From Pseudomonas sp. QTF5 (GTDB lineage: Bacteria; Pseudomonadota; Gammaproteobacteria; Pseudomonadales; Pseudomonadaceae): 64,000 bases of DNA. Shown piece by piece: positions 27,063 to 35,027 of the stretch. The position numbers were made by a program, and so were the translations under genes. The stretch's first letter is position 1; every line of letters starts with the position of its first letter. The stretch covers positions 124,001 through 188,000 of the forward strand of contig NZ_AZRW02000002.1 of assembly GCF_000512695.2 (NCBI RefSeq), written 5' to 3'. The notes beneath the pieces were generated by a model, which ran no database searches, was not told the origin of the DNA, and saw nothing but the letters and a program-made list of their open reading frames with translations.

Positions 27063-28154
27063 AACATCGGCATGCATTGATTCTCGGAGAAGGAACTCTG
27101 TTCGAATGCTCAACGATGACAGTGGGACTGCCTGTGATGGCGCCCAACCTTTGCTACCCCTTCCATCCGCTCCCCCTGCTACGTCGTTTCATCAGAAGGT
27201 GATTGGTATCGGGAAGATGTCGGATGGTAGAATCCGGGGCCTGGGGTGTGGTGTTCAACCCCCCATCAGCTGTCCATTCCAAGGCAACCCCAAACCCGCT
27301 GAGTTTTTTGCGTTCTCGAATGGGCTGTGACGATGGCCAAGCGCATACCGCCATTTTTATGGCGCCATTTGGAGTTTCAACTGACAATTCCCAAATCAAC
27401 TATTGGACAATTCAAAAAATTGGCGGTATCATTTTAATATCAACCCTGCTGTCGACTTGCTTAACCGACATGACAAGCAGCGGATAAGCTTCGAAACCGT
27501 GGTTGCACTTGCCTGTGGCAATTGCCTACAGGGCTCGGATCAAAATGCACAGTCCAGCAGCTTGATTTGCCGTGCACCGTGGTGAAGACAGAAGTATTCA
27601 GACAAGACACTCGACTGAGTGATTGGTGACGACAGGGCTGGTTCAAGTTGCATGGAATCCCGCCACGCCAACGAGGTGCCGCGTTGACAGCGCCCTCGGC
27701 CCTGAGCGCGAAGCTCACCGATCACTGTCGTAAAGTCTTGATAACCAAGGAAAGGTTCGCTGCAAGATGACAAGGACGTTATCCATTACTCGAAAAAACA
27801 CTCGATGATTGCACGCCGCGAGTCCCGGCTTTACGGGATCCCGAGGCGCTGCCGTGGATGGTTCAAGAAGTCACACGAGCCAGACACGGAGCGCCGCGGA
27901 TTGTTTTCGCATCCGATATGGCAACTGGCACATGAACGGGTCTGCCCCGTCTAGCAGCAAGGATGATTCAGATCATGTCAGGCGCAGGGTTCATCCTGAA
28001 CGTTTTTTCGAGGTATTCCGGCCAGATGGCAGCTCCTTTGCAGCGGCCGTTGCACACCCGGTTCACAGGGTAAGAAAACGGTTGAGGATCGATTGTTGCA
28101 TTGGGCTCGCGGCCCGGTTGGTTTAAGGCATTTTTCTGTTACGCAGAGGTCAGT
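27063..28154. other. Decayed/intergenic region upstream of the cellulose operon
   Basis: About 1.1 kb without a supportable gene. All frames are short and unlike known proteins; AT-rich stretches at 27330-27460 contrast with the GC-rich bcs genes and fit old insertion debris. The promoter of bcsE must lie in the last few hundred bases but no hexamers stand out. Confidence 0.4.
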
Positions 28155-29696
28155 TTGAGTCATGTCAGCTTAGGCATCCGGCATTTGCAGGATGAGCAAG
28201 TGTTATTGCGTCAAGGCGGCCTGTACTGGGTATCCGTTGACCTGAACAGCGATGCCGAGACGCTTGCGCTTCAGTTCCTGAGCGCCTTGTCGCAAGCCCA
28301 GCCAACCACACTGGTATGCGGCGGATGCGATCCCCGGACCCTGCTGGAAAACCTCGACGGCGAGTCTGGCCCGGAGCGTCTGCGGCTCTTCGAGGTAGCC
28401 GACGATGATCTCGGGATGGCCCTGAAATCCTGGGTGTCCGAGTTGCATCGCAGCGTCAGGACCCCAGGCAGTCAAATCCTCCTGCTATTACCGGCCCTGG
28501 CTTGGCGGCGTTTTGACGCCCGGCATCTGCAGCAATGGTGTGAAGAAGTGCGCCAGTGGTTGCGCCAGCGTCGCTGCACCCTGGTGGTACTGTGCCACGG
28601 TCAGGAACCGGCGGTGCATGCCGAACTGGTGGGCCTCAACGAAGAGTTGTCGGGGTTGGCGCAGTTGTATCGGCGTGATGGCAGCATCCGTTATCAGCTG
28701 CACTTCTGGCACAACGAACTGGGCGTGTGTACCGCCCGAGAGTTCGAACTGGAGCAGGCCGACGGCGTTCTTGGCCTGAGCCGGGCGCAACGTGGCAGCC
28801 CGCAAGCCATCCGCACCGATGACCAGCGCGTCTACCTGACCCAGCTTAGCGTACTCGAAGGCGCACCGCCGCTGTCCCAGCAATGGCGACTGTTCGAGGG
28901 GCGCGACGAGTTGCTGCTGCACGCCCTCAAGATGCGAGCCGCTAGCGTGATCGTGGCCATCGAAGGCAACGACCAGATCGAAGACCTCGCCCGTCAGTTG
29001 CACAAATTGCGCAATCAGTGCGGAACGGCACTGAAAATCATCGTTCGCGAAATGGAGCCTTGCCTGCGCTACCGCGACGAGCGTCTGCTGCTGGCCTGCG
29101 GCGCCAATCTGATCGTGCCGCTGAAGGCCTCGCTGGCGCACTTTCTAAGCCTGACCGATAGCGTGCAGGGGCAGCTCTGGCATTACCGCAGCGACATTGA
29201 TTTCCAGACCCTGTACGACCGCATGCACCCCCCTCATGTTCGCGGGCTGCTGACACCGAGCAAGTTCATCGCAACCCTGGACCAGGTGTACAGCGGCGCC
29301 TCGGGCGAGATCAGCCACCAGTTGCTGAAACTGCAGTCACGTGGCGGGCTCGAGATCGAGCAATACCTGAGTCAGATCAGCCTGCGCCGTTATGGCGACA
29401 TCGCTTGCGTGCTGGACGGCACCTTCTATCTGTTTCTGTTCGCCTGCCGCGCCGATGGCCTGGAGCCGGCCCTGGGCAATATATGCCGCCTGCCATGGGC
29501 CGATATTTTCAGCGCCTGCGAGTCGTTGTCGTCGGTGGACCACTTGCCGCGTAAGGACTTTATCGAGGCGACCGAATTGCCCGAGACCTTCCGGCTGGCG
29601 GATGAGCGGGTCATCGACAACCTGTTGCCGCCCGTCGGGTTGACCGGCTTTACGCCGCACCGCATCACCCTTTCGCTCACGGAACCTTGCGCATGA
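28155..29696 (+). CDS. bcsE: BcsE, c-di-GMP-binding cellulose synthesis regulator
   Basis: A 513-residue protein of the BcsE family, which binds c-di-GMP through its GIL domain and boosts cellulose output by recruiting BcsF and synthase partners. The first two thirds resemble a degenerate receiver plus an ATPase-like NTPase region. The GIL-type segment reads IVREMEPCLRYRDERLLLAC at about residues 297-316. The start is uncertain: a TTG at 28155 after AGAGG is preferred, giving MSHVSLGIRHLQDEQ; another TTG lies at 28101. It is first in a nine-gene operon and overlaps bcsF by 4 bp. Confidence 0.85.
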   Translation: MSHVSLGIRHLQDEQVLLRQGGLYWVSVDLNSDAETLALQFLSALSQAQPTTLVCGGCDPRTLLENLDGESGPERLRLFEVADDDLGMALKSWVSELHRSVRTPGSQILLLLPALAWRRFDARHLQQWCEEVRQWLRQRRCTLVVLCHGQEPAVHAELVGLNEELSGLAQLYRRDGSIRYQLHFWHNELGVCTAREFELEQADGVLGLSRAQRGSPQAIRTDDQRVYLTQLSVLEGAPPLSQQWRLFEGRDELLLHALKMRAASVIVAIEGNDQIEDLARQLHKLRNQCGTALKIIVREMEPCLRYRDERLLLACGANLIVPLKASLAHFLSLTDSVQGQLWHYRSDIDFQTLYDRMHPPHVRGLLTPSKFIATLDQVYSGASGEISHQLLKLQSRGGLEIEQYLSQISLRRYGDIACVLDGTFYLFLFACRADGLEPALGNICRLPWADIFSACESLSSVDHLPRKDFIEATELPETFRLADERVIDNLLPPVGLTGFTPHRITLSLTEPCA

Positions 29697-29893
29697 TGTA
29701 TTCCGAGTTGCTGCAGGTGATTGCCGCCAGCAGTCTGCTGACGCTGGCGCTGGCGCTGTTGCTGAGCCGTTTCAGTCAACGTATCAGGCACGGGCTTGAG
29801 CGCTACTTGCGCCCGCGTTACTTGAAATCCCGTGGCGTACGTCGGCGTACGACCCCGCAACCTGCCCAGAGTGAGCCCCATGAGCCGTCTTGA
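29693..29893 (+). CDS. bcsF: BcsF, small membrane protein of the cellulose complex
   Basis: A 66-residue protein with one N-terminal membrane helix (LLQVIAASSLLTLALALLLS) and a very basic tail (RIRHGLERYLRPRYLKSRGV). Size, topology and place between bcsE and bcsG identify BcsF, which anchors BcsE to the membrane. ATG at 29693 overlaps the bcsE stop (ATGA). Confidence 0.8.
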   Translation: MMYSELLQVIAASSLLTLALALLLSRFSQRIRHGLERYLRPRYLKSRGVRRRTTPQPAQSEPHEPS

Positions 29894-31511
29894 AATCCCT
29901 GTCATCGCGCAACCTGCGTGGAGCTGGCCGGGTCTGGGCCTGTGGAACCTGTACTTCCTGATCAAGTTGCTGTTGTTCTGGGGCGGTTACCTTAACCTGC
30001 AGATCCTGCCCAATCTGGTGTTCGCTGCCGTCTTGCTGGTGCCGTTGCGCAATCGCCATGCGAGCCTTCTGCGTTGGCTGATCGCCGTGCCGCTGGGGGT
30101 GGCGCTGTTCTATCAGGACTCCTGGTTGCCGCCGTTCAGCCGCCTGCTCGACCAACCCGGCGTACTGAACTTCACCGGTGAATACCTACTGGAGCTGGCC
30201 GGTCGTTTCATCGACTGGAACCTCTGCGGGCTGCTGCTGATCGTGGTGGTGGCCTACCTGTTCGTCAGCCAGTGGCTGCGCCTGACCACCCTGACCCTGG
30301 GCTGGCTGGCGTTGCTGGGCAGCGCCAACCTGCTGGCTTTGCAAGCACCCGCGCAACAGGCTGCGAACCCCGGCACGGCTTCTGCCAGCGCCGTGGTCAA
30401 CAACGCAGAGCCCGACAGCGCGACGCTGGACGACTACCTGCAGAAGTTCTATGACACCGAGGCCGGCCGGCGCGTCGAGTTCAAACCCTCGACCTCGGCG
30501 GCCCAGCCGTTCGATCTGCTGTTGATCAATATCTGCTCCATGGCCTGGGACGACCTGGACTCCGTGGGCCTGCGGGACAACCCGCTGTTGCAGCAGATGG
30601 ATGTGGTGTTCGACAACTTCAACTCGGCCACCGCTTACAGCGGCCCGGCGGCGATACGTCTATTGCGCGCCAGCTGTGGCCAGCAACCGCACCACAAGCT
30701 CTACGGCGTGGCGCCGGAGCAATGCCTGCTGATGGACGACCTGCGCAAGCTCGGGTTTGCCAGCGAAGTAATGCTCAACCACACCGGGCAGTTCGAAGGC
30801 TTCCTCGATGAAGTCCGCAGCCAGGGGGCTCTGCCCAATCCGGCGGTGAGCGCCTCGAACCTGTCGCGGGCGCTGGTGGGCTTCGACGGCTCACCGATCT
30901 GGCGCGACCGGGAAGTCCTGGACAAGTGGTGGCAGCACCGCGAGAACAACCAGGATCCGCGCGTGGCGCTGTTCTACAACACCACCACGCTGCACGACGG
31001 CAACCGAGCGCTGACCGCCGACGGCGGCACCAAGAGCGCCGAGTACAAACCTCGTGCCCAGGCCCTGATCGACGACCTGGCGGCCTTTATCAAGAAACTC
31101 GAGCGCAGCGGTCGACGCGTGGCCGTGGTGATAGTGCCCGAGCACGGCGCGGCGTTACATGGCGATCGCATGCAGATCCCCGGCATGCGCGAGATTCCGA
31201 GCCCGTCGATCACTCACGTGCCGGTGGGCATCAAGCTGATCGGCATGGGTTCCGCGGCGAACTCAGCCCCGCTGCATGTCAGCGCACCCACCAGTTACCT
31301 GGCCTTGTCCGAAATCATCGCCCGTTTGTATGCCGCCGCTCCTCAGGCCGACGGCCAGGGGCTGGACTGGCAGGCGCTGTTGAGCGATCTGCCGCAGACC
31401 CCTGCGGTGTCCGAGAACTCCGGCACCGTGGTGCTCGACTACGCCGGCAAGCCCTATGTCCGGATCAAGGAGAAAGGTGCATGGCTACCTTACCCTCAGC
31501 GCTTCAAATGA
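29880..31511 (+). CDS. bcsG: BcsG, cellulose phosphoethanolamine transferase
   Basis: A 543-residue inner-membrane enzyme that transfers phosphoethanolamine from phospholipid to nascent cellulose in the periplasm. About five membrane helices occupy residues 15-150, then comes a periplasmic alkaline-phosphatase-fold domain. Catalytic and zinc positions known from E. coli BcsG are present: Cys in LLINICSMAWDD, Ser in SATAYSGPAAIRLLRASCGQ, and Glu-His in VPEHGAALHGD. ATG at 29880 lies inside the end of bcsF. Its presence predicts modified, not plain, cellulose. Confidence 0.92.
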   Translation: MSRLEIPVIAQPAWSWPGLGLWNLYFLIKLLLFWGGYLNLQILPNLVFAAVLLVPLRNRHASLLRWLIAVPLGVALFYQDSWLPPFSRLLDQPGVLNFTGEYLLELAGRFIDWNLCGLLLIVVVAYLFVSQWLRLTTLTLGWLALLGSANLLALQAPAQQAANPGTASASAVVNNAEPDSATLDDYLQKFYDTEAGRRVEFKPSTSAAQPFDLLLINICSMAWDDLDSVGLRDNPLLQQMDVVFDNFNSATAYSGPAAIRLLRASCGQQPHHKLYGVAPEQCLLMDDLRKLGFASEVMLNHTGQFEGFLDEVRSQGALPNPAVSASNLSRALVGFDGSPIWRDREVLDKWWQHRENNQDPRVALFYNTTTLHDGNRALTADGGTKSAEYKPRAQALIDDLAAFIKKLERSGRRVAVVIVPEHGAALHGDRMQIPGMREIPSPSITHVPVGIKLIGMGSAANSAPLHVSAPTSYLALSEIIARLYAAAPQADGQGLDWQALLSDLPQTPAVSENSGTVVLDYAGKPYVRIKEKGAWLPYPQRFK

Positions 31512-31717
31512 GTGCCTTGGCGCATGCCCGTAACGGGCGGGCCGATGACATCGCCCGACTGAAGCTTGAGCTGGATCTGCCGGACCTCGAGTACCTGGAC
31601 ATTTCCGCCGAACTGGAACTGCGCCGCGCCTTGCAGCGCTGGCCGCTATTGGCCGAGCTCGAAGAGGCACTGCAGCTGGAAACACAACTGAAGGCCCCAC
31701 AGGAGGTGAGGACGTGA
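31481..31717 (+). CDS. bcsR: BcsR-like small cellulose regulator
   Basis: A 78-residue protein. DDIARLKLELDLPDLEYLDI and LQRWPLLAEL match the short BcsR (YhjR) family, which in enterobacteria partners BcsQ at the cell pole and controls synthase assembly. Its ATG at 31481 follows a strong AAGGAG, and it overlaps the end of bcsG by 31 bp and the start of bcsQ by 4 bp. Easily missed because a longer unrelated-looking frame contains it. Confidence 0.85.
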   Translation: MATLPSALQMSALAHARNGRADDIARLKLELDLPDLEYLDISAELELRRALQRWPLLAELEEALQLETQLKAPQEVRT

Positions 31718-32436
31718 GATCGCTGAGTCTGCGCGGGTTGCGTGGAGGCGTCGGCAGCAGTTCCCTGCTGGCGGGGATAGGCTACGCCCTGCACAGCCTG
31801 GGCGAGCGGGTGCTGGTGGTGGACATGTGTCCGGAAAACCTGCTGCGCCTGTACTTCAATCTGGCGACCGTGGAAAGCGGCGGCTGGGCCCGCGGCATGC
31901 TCGATGGCGAGAATTGGTACAACCAGGCCTGGAGCCTGGCGCCAAATCTGAGTTTGCTGCCCTATGGCCGCCTCGACCGTGACGAACAACTTGAAATGGA
32001 ACACCGCCTGGCGATGGACCACACCCTGTGGGCCAAGCGTCAGGCCAGCCTGGCCGAACACTACGACTGGGTACTGTTCGATGTGCCGCAGCGCCTGGTC
32101 GGGCACGGCAACACCGGCCCCTGCCATTTCCCTATCCAGATCGCCGAAGCGGACGCGGCTTGCCATGTGCTGCTGCAACAGCAAGAGACGGTAAGCGGTC
32201 CGCTGCTGGTCAATCGTTTCGATCCCGGTAGCCAGTTGCAGCGCGACTTGATGCTTATCTGGCGCAAGAAACACGCCGATCGGTTGCTGTCCCTGACCGT
32301 GCACAACGATGAGACGATGCGCGAGTCGCTCGCGTTCAAGACCCCGATCGGGCTGTATGCGCCGGGCAGTCTGGCGGCCCAGGACGTGCTGAGCCTGGCG
32401 ACCTGGTGCCTGGCCCGCCGCCGGGAGGTGGCATGA
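31714..32436 (+). CDS. bcsQ: BcsQ, MinD-like ATPase of cellulose synthesis
   Basis: A 240-residue ParA/MinD-fold protein (GTG start at 31714 overlapping the bcsR stop). The deviant Walker A loop reads LRGLRGGVGSSSLLAGIGYA: the position after GGVG that is normally Lys is Ser. Walker A' (VLVVDMCPENLL) and DWVLFDVPQRLVG follow. In E. coli the family has GGVGTTS, so lack of that Lys is a family trait, and the signature Lys at the first position is Leu-Arg here. BcsQ forms a complex with BcsR and BcsE under the synthase. Confidence 0.9.
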   Translation: MRSLSLRGLRGGVGSSSLLAGIGYALHSLGERVLVVDMCPENLLRLYFNLATVESGGWARGMLDGENWYNQAWSLAPNLSLLPYGRLDRDEQLEMEHRLAMDHTLWAKRQASLAEHYDWVLFDVPQRLVGHGNTGPCHFPIQIAEADAACHVLLQQQETVSGPLLVNRFDPGSQLQRDLMLIWRKKHADRLLSLTVHNDETMRESLAFKTPIGLYAPGSLAAQDVLSLATWCLARRREVA

Positions 32437-35027
32437 TTGCCCGCTGGTTTCCCTACACCTACCTGCGTCGCGAGTACGATACCCCCCCTCTGACCGGGCT
32501 CTGGCTGGCCTCGCTCAATGCTCTGGCCTGGCTGTTCCTGCGCCTGGAGGCGCCGGGCTGGCAGCAGTTGCGCGAGCAGCGCCAGCGCTGGTATCCGCAG
32601 TTGGCGAACAAGCCGCCGAGCCTGGGTGATCCGCTGCGTTTCCTGGTGCAAAGCGTCTGGTTGCTGCTGGTGCAGCCGCTGCGGCCACGCCGCCCGCTGA
32701 GCTGGCCGCGCTGGACGCGCCCCGCGCGGCTGCGGCAACGCCTGCTCGGCGTGCGCTTGGGCCGCTTGCTCGAAGCCTTGCCGCGCCATGTCCAGCAAAG
32801 TCGGCGAGTACGGCAGAGCCAGATCTGGTGGAAAGGCCTGGAGCCTCGCTGTCAGCGCTGGCTGAACATCGGTGTGGGCGTGGTAGCGGTGGTGCTGATG
32901 TTGGTGTGCATCACCGAACCCTTCGGCTACATCGCCCAACTGGTGTTCGTGATTCTGCTCTGGGCGCTGGCAATACTGGTGCGGCGTATCCCGGGGCGCT
33001 TCCCGACGCTGTTGATGATCGTCCTGTCGACCATCGTGTCCTGCCGTTACCTGTGGTGGCGCTACACCTCGACCCTGAACTGGAACAACCCGCTGGACCT
33101 GACCATCGGCCTGTTGCTGCTAGCGGCCGAAACCTACGCTTGGGTGGTGTTGATCCTGGGCTATATCCAGACCTGCTGGCCGCTGGAGCGCCAGCCGGCG
33201 CAGATGCCTCGCGATACCCGGTTGTGGCCCACCGTCGATCTGCTGATCCCGACCTACAACGAGGACCTCTCGGTGGTCCGCGGCACGGTCTACGCCGCCC
33301 TGGGCATCGACTGGCCGCAGGACAAGCTGCGCATCTATATTCTCGATGACGGCAAGCGCGAGAACTTCCGCCAGTTCGCTGTCGACGTCGGCGTCGGCTA
33401 CATCACTCGCGCCGATAACCGGCATGCCAAGGCCGGCAACCTCAACCATGCGTTGAGCCGTATCGATGGCGAGCTGGTGGCGATTTTCGACTGCGACCAC
33501 ATCCCTGTGCGCTCCTTCTTGCAGCTCACTGTGGGCTGGTTCTTGCGCGATCCGAAGCTGGCCCTGGTGCAGACCCCGCATCACTTCCTGTCTCCCGACC
33601 CGTTTGAGCGCAACCTGAACATGTTCCGTCGCCGGCCCAACGAGGGCGAACTGTTCTACGGCCTGGTGCAGGACGGCAACGATATGTGGAACGCGGCGTT
33701 CTTCTGCGGTTCCTGTGCGGTATTGCGCCGCGCCGCGCTGGACGAGATCGGCGGCTTCGCGGTCGAAACCGTGACAGAGGACGCCCATACCGCGCTGCGC
33801 CTGCACCGGCGCGGCTGGAACTCGGCCTACGTGCGCATTCCCCAGGCTGCCGGGCTGGCGACCGAAAGCCTGTCGGCGCACATCGGTCAGAGGATTCGCT
33901 GGGCCCGCGGCATGGCGCAGATTTTCCGCACCGACAACCCCTTGCTGGGCAAGGGCCTGACGATCTTCCAGCGGGTCTGTTATGCCAACGCGATGATGCA
34001 CTTCCTGGCCGGGCTGCCGCGGCTGGTGTTTCTCACCGCGCCGCTGGCCTTCCTGTTTCTGCACGCCTACATCATCTACGCCCCGGCGTTGATGATCCTG
34101 TTGTATGTGCTGCCCCACATGATCCATGCCAGCCTGACCAACTCGCGGATGCAGGGCAGTTTTCGCCAGACATTCTGGGGTGAGGTCTACGAAACGGTGC
34201 TGGCCTGGTACATCGCCCGACCCACCACCGTGGCGCTGTTCAACCCCAGGAAAGGCAAGTTCAACGTCACGGCCAAAGGCGGCCTGATGGAGCACAACCA
34301 GTTCGACTGGAAAATCGCCCAGCCCTATCTGGTGCTCTCGGCCCTGAACATAGCGGGCCTGGGCTTCGCCTTCTGGCGCTTGTTCACGGGCCCCGCGACC
34401 GAGATCGGCACGGTGCTGGTGAGCACTCTCTGGGTGATCTACAACCTGCTGATCATCGGTGCCGCAGTGGCGATTGCCGCTGAAGTGCGGCAGGTGCGCC
34501 AGACCCACAGGGTGCAGTCCAAGCTGCCGGCGGCCGTGCGTCTGGATAACGGTCGCTTCTACTCCGGCATGCTGGTGGATTACTCCGACGGCGGCGCCGG
34601 GTTCCAGGTGGATGTGCCGCTGTCGCTGCCGGCGGGCAGTCGCGTTTCTCTGCTGATGCAGCGTGGGCAGCGCGAGTTCCTGTTTCCCGGCGTGGTCTGC
34701 CGTAGCCACAAGAACTTCGTGGGCATCAGCTTCACCCAGCTCACGGAGCAACAAAAGATCGATTTCGTGCAGTGCACCTTCGCCCGGGCGGACGCCTGGC
34801 TTAACTGGCGCGAAGACTTCGCCCAGGACCGGCCGCTGCACAGTTTCCTGGACATTCTCAAGCTGGGCGCCAAGGGTTACTACCGGCTCTACGAATACCT
34901 GCCAGCCTGGGCCCGCGTGGTGATCGGTCCGTTCCTGCGCCTGCTGGCCTTGCTGGGCAGTTACCTGCCGCGTATGCCCCTGGCGTCTTCCCCCTCCTCT
35001 TCTTCTATAACGGTGAACGCATCATGA
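32433..35027 (+). CDS. bcsA: BcsA, cellulose synthase catalytic subunit
   Basis: An 864-residue inner-membrane family 2 glycosyltransferase that polymerises UDP-glucose and pushes the chain out. Motifs in order: LLIPTYNEDLSVVRGTVYAA (about 267), LDDGKRENFR (about 303), the DxD variant FDCDHIP (about 352), TEDAHTALRLHRRGW (about 447), QRIRWARGMAQI (about 486). A C-terminal PilZ domain carries the c-di-GMP motif RQTHR at about 687 and YSDGGAGF after it. N-terminal extra helices match the proteobacterial type II form. ATGA overlap with bcsQ; GGGAGG site. Confidence 0.96.
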   Translation: MIARWFPYTYLRREYDTPPLTGLWLASLNALAWLFLRLEAPGWQQLREQRQRWYPQLANKPPSLGDPLRFLVQSVWLLLVQPLRPRRPLSWPRWTRPARLRQRLLGVRLGRLLEALPRHVQQSRRVRQSQIWWKGLEPRCQRWLNIGVGVVAVVLMLVCITEPFGYIAQLVFVILLWALAILVRRIPGRFPTLLMIVLSTIVSCRYLWWRYTSTLNWNNPLDLTIGLLLLAAETYAWVVLILGYIQTCWPLERQPAQMPRDTRLWPTVDLLIPTYNEDLSVVRGTVYAALGIDWPQDKLRIYILDDGKRENFRQFAVDVGVGYITRADNRHAKAGNLNHALSRIDGELVAIFDCDHIPVRSFLQLTVGWFLRDPKLALVQTPHHFLSPDPFERNLNMFRRRPNEGELFYGLVQDGNDMWNAAFFCGSCAVLRRAALDEIGGFAVETVTEDAHTALRLHRRGWNSAYVRIPQAAGLATESLSAHIGQRIRWARGMAQIFRTDNPLLGKGLTIFQRVCYANAMMHFLAGLPRLVFLTAPLAFLFLHAYIIYAPALMILLYVLPHMIHASLTNSRMQGSFRQTFWGEVYETVLAWYIARPTTVALFNPRKGKFNVTAKGGLMEHNQFDWKIAQPYLVLSALNIAGLGFAFWRLFTGPATEIGTVLVSTLWVIYNLLIIGAAVAIAAEVRQVRQTHRVQSKLPAAVRLDNGRFYSGMLVDYSDGGAGFQVDVPLSLPAGSRVSLLMQRGQREFLFPGVVCRSHKNFVGISFTQLTEQQKIDFVQCTFARADAWLNWREDFAQDRPLHSFLDILKLGAKGYYRLYEYLPAWARVVIGPFLRLLALLGSYLPRMPLASSPSSSSITVNAS

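Noticed and set aside
27809-28126. A 105-codon frame upstream of bcsE as a possible regulator
   Set aside because: No ribosome site, no recognisable domain and atypical composition; treated as non-coding.
31714-32436. BcsQ as a pseudogene because the Walker A lysine is absent
   Set aside because: Known BcsQ proteins also deviate in this loop; the frame is intact and overlapped on both sides by bcs genes.
33120-34841. A 573-codon antisense frame in bcsA
   Set aside because: Sense frame has all cellulose synthase motifs; antisense frame is compositional.
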